Origin: Candidatus Altimarinota bacterium
Lineage (GTDB): Bacteria > Patescibacteriota > Gracilibacteria > BD1-5 > UBA6164
DNA: 64,000 nt
Direction: 5' to 3'
Assembly: GCA_028691535.1 (NCBI GenBank)
Contig: JAQUZB010000003.1
Span: 62,001-126,000 of the forward strand
The notes under the pieces are model-generated. The model ran no database searches, had not been told where the DNA came from, and saw only the letters and a list, made by a program, of their open reading frames with translations. Positions within the stretch are counted from its first letter, which is position 1. The number at the start of each line of letters is the position of its first letter. Both the position numbers and the translations under genes were made by a program. Below, in pieces: positions 35,360 to 46,255 of this stretch.

Positions 35360-36005
35360 GTATTATAGAATATCAAAATCACTTAATAGTTTTTATTATA
35401 TCTTTTCACAATTTATTTCTAATAGAATATATATTTACATCCAATTTATTATCAGCAGTAAATAAATCTATATCTCACCATATATCAGAAATTAAATCAG
35501 ATCTAGAAATAGTTTTTTTATTATAAATCAGCTCAAATATTTGAAATTCTTTTAATTTTAATGGAACTATATCATTTCACTTTTTTATTACTTTATTTGT
35601 AAAATCAATTTCCAAATCTCTTATGATAATTTTATTATTTAAATGTAGTCTTTTACAAATAACATTTATTCTAGCTTGTAATTCCCTTATTTTAAATGGT
35701 TTTACTATATAATCATCTGCTCCAGATTCTAATCAAAGTATTTTATCATCATCATCTCATAGTGCTGTCATCATAATTATTGGAACATCACTTTTTAATC
35801 TAATTCTTTTACAAAGAGAAACTCAATCTAATTTTGGTAGATTTAAATCAAGCAATATTAGATTAAAATCTCACAATAAAAATTGTTTTATTGCATCTTC
35901 TCCATCATATGATTGAGATATCATATAATCAGGATTTTCAGACATTAAAACTTTTTTTATATTATCAGAAATATCTATATTATCTTCTACTAATAATATT
36001 CTCAT
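35343..36005 (-). CDS. OmpR/PhoB-type response regulator
   Basis: 220 residues. Receiver domain: acidic pair in LLVEDN, phosphoacceptor Asp in [13 protein letters not shown], Thr in MMTALGD, Lys in IVKPF. The C-terminal winged helix follows ([26 protein letters not shown]). DNA-binding transcription factor; its cognate kinase overlaps it downstream. Together with ApbE and the membrane reductase it looks like a redox-responsive operon. Confidence 0.94.
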
Positions 36006-36008
36006 AAA

Positions 36009-36359
36009 TTAAAAATTATTATTTATTTCATCTCTACTTAGATTTGAACCATTTACATTAACATTTTCCACCCAAGGTTTATCTTTTAAAACACTTATTT
36101 TTAAATCACAATTAGAATAATCTAAAGAATAAATAGAATTTTCATCTCTTATAATTGGAGTACAATATTTTAGAAACAAATCTCATGTTTCTTTTAATTT
36201 ATCATAATCAGTTCATTTAACTAAATTTTTAGTATTAGCTTTTTCGCAATCAAAAGATCTAACTCAAGAACAAGTATTTAAATTAGATAAAATAGTTAAT
36301 GAATATATAAAAACTCATGTAACTATAATAATACTTAAAATTATTCAAACTTTCTTCAT
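36009..36359 (-). CDS. Small secreted or membrane-anchored protein
   Basis: 116 residues, not recognised. One N-terminal membrane helix (residues 4-24) then an outside domain with four Cys (NTCSGVRSFDCE, KYCTPI, SNCDL), which could form two disulfides. It lies 3 bp upstream of the response regulator and 13 bp downstream of the reductase fusion, so it belongs to the same operon and could be a periplasmic partner or redox sensor. I found no FMN-attachment motif of the kind modified by ApbE. Confidence 0.72.
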
Positions 36360-36372
36360 TTTGCAAAAATTA

Positions 36373-38067
36373 TTAATTAAATTTTTCGAAATATACATTT
36401 TTGTAACCTGCATTTTCCAAATATTCTTTTGAAGAATTTACAAGTGCTGGATTTCAACATATATAAAATTCACTATTTTTTTCAAATTCAAATTTAGATA
36501 AATCCATTCTTCAAAAATTGTATCATTCTACTTCTTCTCTAGATAAATATACATTTGTTTTAACTCATTTTATATTATTTATTTTATCCATATAAAATAA
36601 ATCTGATTTAGTTTGAACTCAGAAAAATAAATAATTATTATCTGATTTTAAAGGAGAACTAGTCATATTTATAATTGGAGAAAGTCATGTTCAAGTTGCT
36701 ATGAATACTTTTGGATTTGTAGTATCTTGTAAAACAAAATCTCAATAAATTCATTTTACTTTAATTATATCTCAAATTTTTGTACTCTTTAATAATCTTC
36801 ATCCTCTTCAAATATCTTTTACTTTTATTCAAAATGTTAAAATATTATTACTATAATCAACTATAGAATATGCTCTTGAAAATTCGCTATCAAAATCTTT
36901 TAATAATAAAATTGCATATTGTCATTTTTTTACTTCAATTTTTGAATTAATTTTTAATCAAATTTCTAAAACATCTTCTGTAAGCATATTATAATTTACA
37001 ACTTCTCATAAATATCATCCAAAAACTGTTTCTTCTCTATCATAATATGGTTCAAAATCTGCTTTACTTACTCAACAAACAGGACAAACCCAATCATTTG
37101 GAATATCTTCAAATTTTGTTCAAGGTGATATTCAAGAGTCTGGATCTCAAATAGCTTCATCATAAATATATCCGCAAGGAATACATAAATATTTTGTTGT
37201 TATTCTATTTTTTTCTGAAATATTTTTATTTTCTGAAGTATTTTTATTTGAAAAATATGAAAATGTTCTAACAAAAACAACTAAAACAAATAAAAATAAA
37301 TAAAAATTATCAAATCTAGATGCAATTGCAACATGTATTACACTTAATAAAAATCATGGATAAACCAATGTTTGTATAGTTTTCCACCATTTTCAAGTTA
37401 AAATTTTTATAGAAAATTTATTTGATGTTATTCATAATAATAACATCATTACTCAAGCAACCATTCAACTTAAAGCATCTGGCCTAATAAGCATATTTTC
37501 ATAAACATATTGAAAATATGAAATATCTGTATGGTATTGAACTTGATAAATATATTCAATTGCAAAATATTCTAAACCATGTTTAAAGAAAAATACAAAA
37601 GCAAGAATTCAAAAGATTTTTCTTGATAAAATTAAATTTTCTCTAAATGAGTTGTTTTTAATAAATTTTAAGATTGGGCTTACAAGTAATGCAAATGCAA
37701 AAAATAAAAATGCTATTTTTCAATATGATCTAAGGTATAAATTTGATTCTCAAATATGTTCAAGAATAAAATAATGATTTATAAAGAAAGTAGGTATTAA
37801 AAAAATAGATAAAAATAACATTGATTTTAAAGTATAAGAAATCTCATCTTTTAATATATTATTATTAATATTAATCTTTTTAAATAAAATTATTCAAAAA
37901 ATAGAAATAAATAAATAAGCAAAATATGAAATTACATATATATTATTAAAATTAAATTGATATATATCTTCTATATTTACAAGACTTATAATAGATAATA
38001 GAGGTAAAATTAATAATCAAAAAAGAATATTAATTAAAACAATATAGTATTTTTTAAGTAAGATCAT
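36373..38067 (-). CDS. Ferric-reductase-like membrane domain fused to rubredoxin and an FNR-type FAD/NAD(P) domain
   Basis: 564 residues, three parts. Residues 1-285: about eight membrane helices resembling the ferric reductase/MsrQ haem-b domain, with candidate haem His residues (NHYFILEH, KHGLEYF, SVIHVAIASR). Residues about 291-345: rubredoxin, with CIPCGYIYDE, GDPDSGISPGTKF and DWVCPVCG, all four iron-binding Cys present. Residues 346-564: ferredoxin-NADP reductase fold with YSIV, the loop TGTGLSPIINM and the C-terminal YICGNPALV. Electrons could pass from NAD(P)H through FAD and rubredoxin to haem or a membrane acceptor. A rubredoxin inserted between the two domains is unusual. First gene of the operon ending in apbE. 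Confidence 0.88.
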
Positions 38068-38092
38068 ATTAAAAAAATTATAAATAATAAAA

Positions 38093-38122
38093 AGTTAAAG
38101 AAATAAAAATATTTCTTTAACT
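38093..38122 (-). terminator. Terminator hairpin after the lipoprotein gene
   Basis: A perfect 13-bp stem (38093-38105 / 38110-38122) followed by T-rich sequence on the minus strand. It overlaps the end of the lipoprotein gene and isolates it from the reductase operon. Confidence 0.65.
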
Positions 38123-38290
38123 GGCACGAGTTTTTGTATCATACAAATCGATTGCTTTATCAAGTGATTGCTTTCAAACTTTATCGATAATATTTATATC
38201 ATCATTATCACTTTGTGAATTATCAATATTTTTATCTAAATCACATGATGATAAAAATACTATAACTAAAATTAAAACTATTCTTTTCAT
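38117..38290 (-). CDS. Small lipoprotein
   Basis: 57 residues. A type II signal peptide (MKRIVLILVIVFLSSC) with lipobox LSSC puts Cys16 at the mature N-terminus; the rest is short and acidic/Asn-rich. Function unknown. Lies 17 bp after the Ala-rich protein gene, probably one transcript. Confidence 0.6.
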
Positions 38291-38307
38291 TTTTAAATTA
38301 TTATTTA

Positions 38308-39357
38308 CTAACTAGCACTTGTAGTAGTATTTGCTGCTTTTTGAGCTGCTGCTTGTGCTGCTGCATTTGCTGCTGCAGTTTGTGCTGCTTTTTGAGCTGC
38401 TGCTTGTGCCGCTGCATTTGCTGCTGCAGTTTGTGCTGCTTTTTGAGCTGCTGCTTGTGCCGCTGCATTTGCTGATGTACTTGATGCTACAGTTTGTGTT
38501 ACTGTACTTGTTGATTTAGTTTGTGCAATATTTGCTGCTACTTTTTGTGCTGCTACTAAATCATTTTGTAATTTAGTGTTTATAGCATCTAAATAGACTA
38601 CAATTTGAGATTGTATGTTAGCTTGAACTTCTTTAAGTAATAAAACTTTTTTTTGTGTATTTTGTAATAAATTATAGTCTTTTATAGTTAATATATTTTT
38701 ATTTAGAGTATTTATTTTTTCATTTATTAATACATCTACTTTTTTAAATATAAGTAATTTTTTTGAATCAGTATAATTTGTTTTGTTTAACTTTATTTTA
38801 AAAGTTAAAAATAATACACTTATTTTATTTTTTTCAGCAACAGTTATAGAAACATTCTCAGGATTTTGTATAGTAACTGCAGGTACAGTTGGTTTAATAT
38901 TTACCTTTGTTTGATTAGTAAGTGCTTCAATTTTTGCAGTATCAACTGATGAACTATTGTTTATAATTTGAGTTGTTGTTGTTCAATTAATAGTATCACA
39001 AACTTGAACTGGTTCAGAAACATTAACTCAAGAAGCAGTAGTACGAGAGTCATAAACTATATGACATGAAGTTGTACTTGAATTAGCACTTCATGAAGTA
39101 GAAGTATTTCAACTAGTATTAGTTGACGAACTAGAAGTAGATTTAGTTTTTCTTTTATATTCTTTATAATCATCTTCTTCATCTTCATGATCTTCTGCAT
39201 AAGACTTAGTTACAAATGAATAATTAATTTTTTTTACATTCCAGAAAGAATACAAATTGCTATCTTGTATTGAAATAACTCATGTAAAAGAAACAGCACT
39301 AATTAAAAATAAGCTTCAAATAGCTAATATTCTTATTATATTTTTCTTTCTTTTCAT
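38308..39357 (-). CDS. Secreted helical protein with Ala/Gln/Lys tandem repeats
   Basis: 349 residues. N-terminal membrane or signal segment (residues 4-25), a Ser/Thr/Asn-rich low-complexity stretch, a helical middle (about 180-290, Lys/Ile/Leu-rich), and near the C-terminus three copies of a 17-residue repeat of the form NAAAQAAAQKAAQTAAA, encoded by 51-bp DNA repeats. The alanine helices resemble a stiff spacer or histone-like tail. Function not recognised. Secretion plus repeats suggest a cell-surface stalk or adhesin spacer. Confidence 0.75.
38333..38485. repeat. 51-bp tandem repeat, three copies, coding
   Basis: Near-identical copies begin at 38333, 38384 and 38435; the third diverges after about 38473. 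They encode the 17-residue Ala-rich repeat of the gene at 38308. The G+C content is clearly higher than in surrounding sequence because Ala codons are GCN. Confidence 0.9.
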
Positions 39358-39424
39358 AAATATATAGTTAAAAAATAAATTTTGCCTACATAATATACTT
39401 ATATATTCTGAATTAAAACTGAAT

Positions 39425-40288
39425 TTATTTTATAACTACAATAAAATGTCAATCAATATTCTTAATTATTATATTTAAATTATGTAAAATTGCTATTTTT
39501 TTTACTATAGATAATCAAAGTCCATATCATTTTCAAGATCTAGAATTATCTGCTTGATAAAAAGTATCTACTAATTTATCTAATTCTACTTGATTTAAAT
39601 CCAATGAAGTTTTATTTTTAATCTCAAAACTATTTTTTGAAATTTTTATAAAAATCTTTTCATCTCAAATAGTATATTTTAAAGCATTATCAACTAGATT
39701 CTTAATCATTGTATCAAGTAATATACTATTTCAAACAATTATAAAATCTCAATCAACTTCTATATTTATATTTTCTTTTTTATATTTTTCAACTATTTCT
39801 TTGATTGAAATATTTTCTCTTTTATTTAAAACAGTTTTTTCACTTAAAAACAATAAATTATCAATTATTTCTTGCATATACAAAATCTCTTCCTTGCTTG
39901 AATTTATAAGTTCTTTATCAAAATTTAACTCAAGTAATTCTAGGTTTGATTTGATAACTGATAATGGAGTTTTGATTTCATGTGCCAAGTTATGATTATA
40001 TTCTTTTAATTTTTTATTATTTTCTTCTATTGGTTGAATCGTAACCTTTGCAAAAAAATATGAGAAAAAATATATAATTATAGCTAAAATTATAAATAAA
40101 TAATATTTGTTATTATTATATATTCACATTCAGTAACCGCTTCACATTCACATTCAATATCAAGTATTTCAAATATTATTTCCCATAATATTATTATAAT
40201 ATGGAAAAAATGCTGCTAAAAAAAATGCAAAAAAAAGTAAGATTAATGATATTTTTATAGCCAATTTATGTTCTTTTGATATGTTCAT
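39425..40288 (-). CDS. Sensor histidine kinase with Gly/Met-rich extracellular loop
   Basis: 287 residues. Two membrane helices (about 10-30 and 64-84) enclose a 30-residue outside loop of the form GNTGYGMGMGSGYGMG, mostly UGA-Gly, with four Met and three Tyr. Then LAHEIKTPLSVIK (phosphoacceptor His), NLVDNALKYT (N box) and GKGYGLGLSIVKK (G2). The loop is too short for a normal sensor domain and looks suited to metal binding. Pairs with the response regulator 10 bp upstream. Confidence 0.9.
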
Positions 40289-40298
40289 ATATAAATAG

Positions 40299-40961
40299 TT
40301 ATTCAATAATATAACCAACTCATTTAATCGTTTTTATAAAATCTTTTCAGATTTTTTTTCTTATAACAGAAATATGCGCTTCAAGAGTTACAGAAGATAG
40401 ATTTAAATTTTCTTCTTGTTCTCACCAAACATGTTCAAGAATTTGAATTTTTGATTTAGGAAATCATTTATTTATAGATAAAAATTCAATTATTAAATAT
40501 TCTTTATTTGACAATTCAATTTCTACTTCTTTTGAAAAAATCTTGTGTTTTGATAAATTAATTTCTATATTTCAAATAGTTATTAATTCTTGAATTTCCA
40601 TATTTTTTCTTTTTCAAACAGCTTTTATTCTAAGTTCTAATTCTTTTAATTCAAATGGTTTTGTTAAATAATCATCAACTCCTAAATCAAACATTTCTAC
40701 CTTATCATCAAGCATACTATTTGAAGTCAAAGCAATAATTGGAATTTTTATTTCTAGTTTTTTTATGTTTTTCATAAATTCTCTACCATCCATAATTGGC
40801 ATATTTATATCCAAAATTATAACATCATAATGATTATGTTTTACCTTTTCCAAAGCTTCAAATCAATTTATCGCAGTTTCTGATAAATATCAAGAAATTT
40901 TTAGAAATTTTGAAATATTTTCTCTTATTTTTGGATGATCTTCTATTATTAATATTTTCAT
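40299..40961 (-). CDS. OmpR/PhoB-type response regulator
   Basis: 220 residues. Receiver domain with IIEDHPKI, phosphoacceptor Asp in VIILDINMPIMDG, LTSNS and LTKPFE; C-terminal winged helix (SNKEYLIIEFLSIN...VTLEAHISVIRKKI). First gene of a two-gene operon with the Gly/Met-loop kinase. A terminator separates it from the DUF2202 gene upstream, so the two units can be transcribed independently. Confidence 0.94.
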
Positions 40962-40971
40962 AAATTTTAAT

Positions 40972-41006
40972 AAAAAGTTATTATACATTTAGTATAATAA
41001 CTTTTT
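40972..41006. terminator. Terminator hairpin after the DUF2202 gene
   Basis: A 14-bp stem (40972-40985 / 40993-41006) with A/T tails. Confidence 0.75.
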
Positions 41007-41025
41007 AGTTTAAGAGAAGTTTAAG

Positions 41026-42117
41026 TTACTCAGCTATTTTTTCATTTAATATATCTTTCAAAACAGAAAGTATAGCATTGTAATTTTGTTTTGTAGTAAG
41101 AGTATAATCTTTTGTACTTATATCAACCATAAGTGCATCTATTTTTGAAATTAATTCATTTGATTGTTCTAAACTCATATTAGAAATTGTTTTACTATAT
41201 TTTGTTTCTATAGTATTTCTATATTTATTTTTAAGAGAATTAAAATTTGAATTAACAGATCAATTTTGTCATTTATTTACATTTGAAGAATTTCACATTC
41301 AAGTATTAGTTGATTGATTAGTATTTACTTGATTATTAGTACATTTTGCATTATTTACAACATCAGAAAATACAATTCATTCTGTTTCAAGTTTATCAGA
41401 TAATTTATAACTTAAAGGTCATCTAGTATTTAATTCATCTTGAGTTAAATATTCACTATAATCAATAGTAGTATTTAATCATTCAAAAGATAGTCATTTT
41501 AAAAATCATCTTAAATGATTATAAGAAGCTCATCAAATATGTAATAAAACAACTTTTATATCGTCATTATCAGTATTTTTTATCATTTTTGGAATATCAT
41601 CAATATCTAACATTTCAATCTTCATTCAAACTTCAAATGCTTTTTGTAAACTAACAGATCCTTCTTCTTTTAAAGAGTTAAATGTAGAATCCAATTCTCA
41701 ATATCAAGTTGGAACTTCTAAATTGTATCTATCAAGAAGTAATTTTACCGCATCTTTATGTTCTGTTTCTGAGTTAGCAATATTTAAAAATGTTTGAACT
41801 CAATATTTTTCATAAAAATATGTATACATATCGTGAGCTAAAGATTCTTCACTATAACTATAAAGTAAATCTTGTTTTTCGCTTTCAGTTAATTCTTGAA
41901 CTGAAATATTTGAAAGTAAATCTCAAATATTGTTGTTTTGTATATTTTGATTTCACATTGTTTGAGTATTATTTCAAACTGATCTTCATTGACCATTTCA
42001 CATTCATTGACCATTATTTCACATACCATTTCAATTCATAGCATAAGAATAATTTAATCAAATTGCAAATACTGCAATTGTAGCTACTCAAGCTAATAAT
42101 ACATTTTTTGTTTTCAT
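41026..42117 (-). CDS. DUF2202 ferritin-like domain protein, secreted
   Basis: 363 residues. Signal peptide (residues 1-24), then a Gly/Met/Asn/Gln-rich stretch (MNGNGMGNNGQGMGNGQG) and, from about 65, a DUF2202 domain: SEESLAHDMYTYFYEKYG, NIANSETEHKDAVKLLLDRY, with the Glu and His spacing of four-helix-bundle ferritin-like metal sites. A helical C-terminal part of 100 residues follows. DUF2202 proteins are thought to bind iron or copper; function is unproven. The same GMG-rich composition occurs in the sensor kinase at 39425, its downstream neighbour. Confidence 0.85.
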
Positions 42118-42268
42118 AGGTTTATAATTAAAAATTAAATTATCTCTCCTTTTGAGATATGCATATAATAACCTTTAAGTTTAAGTTAACTTTAAATCTT
42201 GATTTTTTTTGTAAATAAAAATATATATGCTAAAATAATATAAATATATATATATATAAATAATAAAT

Positions 42269-42892
42269 ATGAAAAAAAATAACATAATATTTCCAGAAAT
42301 AATATGATTAGAAGAAATCTGAGATTCAAAACCTGTAAAACAAAGACAAGAATTAGATGATAAAGTAGTAGAAACAACTGCTGATTTTAGTGGTTTCATT
42401 TTACATTGATTAGATGAATCTACGCCTAAATATAATGAAGATACTACAGAACTTAATACAAAAAAAATAGAAGAATCTAGAAAAAAATTACTAGAAATTC
42501 ATCCAAAAATATATGAAAAATACAATATATATCTAAAAAAATATCCAAATAATATAAATGAAATTAATCAATTTATTGATAATATTTTAACAATAATAAC
42601 AGCTGAATTATCCAGTAATTCAAAAAATAGAATAGTTTGAGATATATTTAAATTTTTTGATGGTAAAAATTATTCATGATATGTTAATTATACAAATGAC
42701 TTACTATTTATTCAATGAAATAGAGAAAATAGACAATGATTTCCAAACTATGTTTGAAAAGCGCTTGTAAATATAAAATACTTATTTGAAAAGTTATTTC
42801 CAGAAATAGTTGAAGAAATAAGATTATTTGAAAAAGAATTAGAAAGTTTTCATAACATATGGAGCGATGCTTGATGATGAAAAGCAAGATAA
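42269..42892 (+). CDS. Unrecognised soluble protein
   Basis: 207 residues, charged, no signal peptide or membrane helix. C-terminal two thirds helical (IEESRKKLLEIHPKIYEKY...ENRQGFPNYVGKALVNIKYLFEKLFPEIVEEIR). The N-terminus carries PVKQRQELDDKVV. No family recognised. Supported by a strong terminator directly after its stop and a clean isolated position between minus-strand units. Confidence 0.72.
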
Positions 42893-42909
42893 TTAATTAA
42901 ATTAATACA

Positions 42910-42943
42910 AAAAAAACAAGGACTTAAAAGTCCTTGTTTTTTT
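42910..42943. terminator. Bidirectional terminator
   Basis: A 15-bp stem with CAAGGACT / AGTCCTTG core and A/T tails between convergent genes; it overlaps the stop of the PspC gene. Confidence 0.88.
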
Positions 42944-44783
42944 ATTCTGTATCCATAAATTTATTAAGTATTTCTAAATCTTTATAGTATTTTTTTTCAA
43001 ATACATAATCATCAAAATTTACATCATTTACTATAAAATCATTTATCAAAATTCATGTAGAAGTCTCTATTAATTTCAATGATGAATTTATATCTAAACT
43101 TCTATCTCAAAAATTAAAATTTAATTTATTTTCTTCATTTTCATCCCAAATAAAATCCCTAAATGACCAATCTGAAACAAAATTATTATTGTTGTAATAA
43201 TCTCTTTTATATTTTTCTTCATGTTTAATTGGAGAAATATCTGAAAAGTTATTTATTATATAGTTTTCATAATAACTCTTTTTTGCATTAATTAGCTCAT
43301 CTAAACTTGGATTACAAACAAAATTATCTTGAGATTGACTAAAAAAAACTTCTTTAAATCTACAATTATTATTTAAAAAATCACTATATTTTTCAAACTC
43401 ATTACTTGTAATAGCATTTTCAAAATAAAAATAATAATTTTTAAGAGTTAACTTAACTCATTGTGGGATATAAATAATGAATTCTCTATTTATAGGTGCA
43501 AAAGGCACTTTTTTAGCATAAATTTGATTGTTTGAAAAACTAAGTTTTATATTGTTATCTAAATTTGATAATGAAATAGGAGAAAAAGAATCTGTATATT
43601 TTTTATATATATCTCCGTTTCAAATAACTGTATTTTTTACTTCCAGTTTTAATTCACTTCAAGTTGAATTTACAAGTTTTATAGAACTCGTTCATCAAAA
43701 ACTGAAATCTGCAATTCAATTATTATAATTTCATAAATCCAAGATATAACTTCAAGTATTTCAAATATTTAAACTACTTTCTTGTATAAATTCATTTGTT
43801 CAAGTGTATTTTTGAACCAAATCTAATCAAGTAGAAACAAATAAAAATATAGAAATTAAAAGTGCTACAAAAGATGAAGAAATCAAGTATTTATTTGGTA
43901 TTTTTTTGCTTATTCAATATGCTATAGAAGTAAATGCAAAAATAGATAAAGCATAAATTCAAGTTAAAATAGCATAAACAAAATAATATGGAATTGATGC
44001 AAGAAAATCTATATTTTCCAAACTAAAATTTGTGAAATAAAAGCTCAAAGCAACCAAAAGTCAGATAACTCAAAATCATAAAAATACTCATACAAATCCA
44101 AAAATTAGAAATCTAAATATAGGAAATATGTTTTTTGTAATAAAAGTTAATATGTATTTTAACAAATCAAATAATTTTTTTACAAAAAATGGAAATATTT
44201 TTAAGAAACTAGCTGTTAAATTATAAACTCAATTTCTAACAGAATAAACTATTTGTTTTCTAAAAAAAGAATAAACTGTGTCATTTGAATAATCTACTCA
44301 CTTCAAAGGAAGTATGATTCATGCCAATATATAAAGCCAAATACTTAATCCCAAAGGAAACATAAGTATCAAAAGTATGATCCTAACTGCAAGTATAGAA
44401 ATACCTATTTTTTCAGAAAGTGTTTTTGAAATTCATAAAAATATAGCTCCTTCATTGTCTCTAATCCAAGCAGATTTTTCAAGTTTTTCAAAAAATAAAG
44501 TATTTTTAATTTCTTTATTATCACTACTTTTTTCTTGTACATAGTCAGAAAATATCACTTCTGGCTCACCTACTTCTTTTAGTATCTTGATGATTTTTAA
44601 ATCAGTAAACTCATTTTCATTTGATAGTTTTTCAAAAACCATTTCCTCTATATCGTTATAAAGTTCAGTTTCAATTTCATGTTTATCTACAAATTTTTTT
44701 ATTTTTTCTAGATAATTATTAACTAAGTCTTTTTGTTTTTCATTTAGACTAAGTTTGTATTTTTTAAATTTATCCATATTCAT
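42942..44783 (-). CDS. PspC domain membrane protein with HAAS-type N-terminus
   Basis: 613 residues. Residues 1-100 are helical and resemble the HAAS/DUF1700 domain found in targets of PadR regulators (SLNEKQKDLVNNYLEKIKKF). Residues about 103-160 are a PspC domain: KSAWIRDNEGAIFLG...LAVRIILLILMFPLGLS. Then four more membrane helices and a 250-residue outside beta-rich part. PspC proteins respond to envelope stress. The PadR gene lies 13 bp upstream, a common pairing. Confidence 0.82.
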
Positions 44784-44796
44784 TTGTTAAATTTTA

Positions 44797-45117
44797 TTAT
44801 TTTTTAAGTATTTTTTTTATAGAATTTTTTATATCCAACCAATTTTTTTCCATCAAAATAAGCATATCAATTCATTCTTGAGTTAAATTGTAGTATTTTC
44901 TAGGATGACCCGATTCAGATTCTACCCAATAATAATTTATCAAATTATCAGTCTTAAGACGAGATAATAAAGGATATATAGTTCCCTCTGCTACAATTAA
45001 ATCACCAGATTTCAGTATGTTTATAATCTCTGCTCAATATATATCTCAATTAGATATAATTCACAAGATTATATATTCCAAAATCCCCTTTCTCATTTGA
45101 GTTGAAATCTTTTCCAT
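44797..45117 (-). CDS. PadR-family transcriptional regulator
   Basis: 106 residues, a compact PadR winged helix: IYGAEIINIL, VAEGTIYPLLSRLKTDNLINYYW and SGHPRKYYNLT. Represses its own operon in known systems and is relieved by a ligand or by envelope stress. It is the first gene of the padR-pspC unit, with an inverted repeat in its promoter region. Confidence 0.92.
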
Positions 45118-45127
45118 TTTTAAATAT

Positions 45128-45152
45128 TACTATGTATTACAAGGTAATAGTA
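45128..45152. promoter_or_regulatory. Candidate PadR operator
   Basis: Nested inverted repeats: TACTAT (45128-45133) pairs with ATAGTA (45147-45152), and inside them TATTAC-AAG-GTAATA (45135-45149) is a perfect 6+6 palindrome. It starts 11 bases upstream of padR. The link to PadR is positional only. Confidence 0.45.
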
Positions 45153-45238
45153 TTTTAAATAATTATTTTGTCAATAAATTTAGTTTAAAAAGAAAAAATC
45201 ATTAATATATTGTTATTATATTTGTTAATATTTTTTAT

Positions 45239-45553
45239 ATGGATCAAATAAATGAAGAAATACAAGAAAAGCCAAAATTTAATACTAAAAAATTTATATT
45301 TATCTCCTTTATGGTAGATTTATTGATTTTTTATTTTGCATATATGTGGTATGTAGATAATCAAGAGAAAAAAGAGCCAGTTATAGAAAACACTAGCATA
45401 AATACAAATTACAAAATTGTAGAAATATTGGATGTTTCATGTAATATAGATAGTGATTGTGAAACTCCAATGGATTATTTAATTCGTTCATCTTGTCCAT
45501 ATACTTCGAAGTGTTTAGAAAATAAATGCAATGTGATTTGTCCTGAGTTTTAA
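45239..45553 (+). CDS. Small membrane-anchored Cys-rich protein
   Basis: 104 residues with one membrane helix (about 19-42) and an outside part that ends in six Cys (SCNIDSDCE, SSCPYTSKC, ENKCNVICPEF), enough for three disulfides. The protein has no glycine at all, so the gene has neither UGA nor GGN codons, unlike its neighbours. No family recognised. The start ATG comes 2 bp after a T-rich run and has no Shine-Dalgarno sequence. Confidence 0.72.
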   Translation: MDQINEEIQEKPKFNTKKFIFISFMVDLLIFYFAYMWYVDNQEKKEPVIENTSINTNYKIVEILDVSCNIDSDCETPMDYLIRSSCPYTSKCLENKCNVICPEF

Positions 45554-45622
45554 GTGTAAACTAACATTTGACATAAATTACTTTTACTACATAATAAAAC
45601 TAATATAAATAATAAATATTAG

Positions 45623-46210
45623 ATGAGTATTATAAATCAAGCTAGAGCCGTAAGTTGTGAAGTATGAGAAAGTTCAATTATTCACATATTATGATCTAGT
45701 AGAAGACAAGCAAATAAATGAGCTGATTTATATTTGGATTCTGAAACAAATATAGAAGTAAAATGCAGACAATTTGGGCAACCTGTAAATGTACTAGTAA
45801 ATCAATTATTGGAACTAAGAGATAGTGATATATATGCTCTAGTTTATTATAAAATGATTAACTGACATCGTCCTGTTAAAACAATCAAATTACACTGAAA
45901 AAATACAATAAAAGCATTAACTCATCTGAGAAAAATGATGCAAGTATCTCAAATATACTTATTTCCTCAACCTCAAATGATTGATTTTTACGATAACTCA
46001 AAAGTCAAAGAAGCAACTATAAGTTCTTCAGGCTTAAAACATAAATGATTATCTGTAACTAAAGCATTTGAGATGTATGAAAAAACTAAAAAAGAAAAAG
46101 CTATTTTTGATACACCAATAGAATTTCAAGATAGTTTAGATGTTCAAACACATGCTATATGAGAAAAAGTAGTAGAAGTTTTGCTTTCTAGATGATATAA
46201 AGCAAAATAA
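45623..46210 (+). CDS. Possible PD-(D/E)XK nuclease-like protein
   Basis: 195 residues, no signal or membrane segment. Residues 35-47 read DLYLDSETNIEVK, with Asp35 and Glu45-Val-Lys47 in the spacing of the PD-(D/E)XK active site; the following QLLELRDSDIYALVYYKM would be the next helix and strand. No methyltransferase or other restriction gene sits next to it, so a restriction role is not indicated; a repair or Holliday-type nuclease is possible. Assignment from motif only. Confidence 0.65.
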
Positions 46211-46241
46211 AAAACTATGAACCTTCGGTTCATAGTTTTTT
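46209..46241. terminator. Bidirectional terminator
   Basis: Stem ACTATGAACC / GGTTCATAGT with A/T tails between convergent genes. Confidence 0.85.
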
Positions 46242-46255
46242 ATTTTGTAAAGCTT

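Noticed and set aside
38333-38485. 51-bp repeats as CRISPR
   Set aside because: Copies are directly adjacent without spacers and in frame within a gene.
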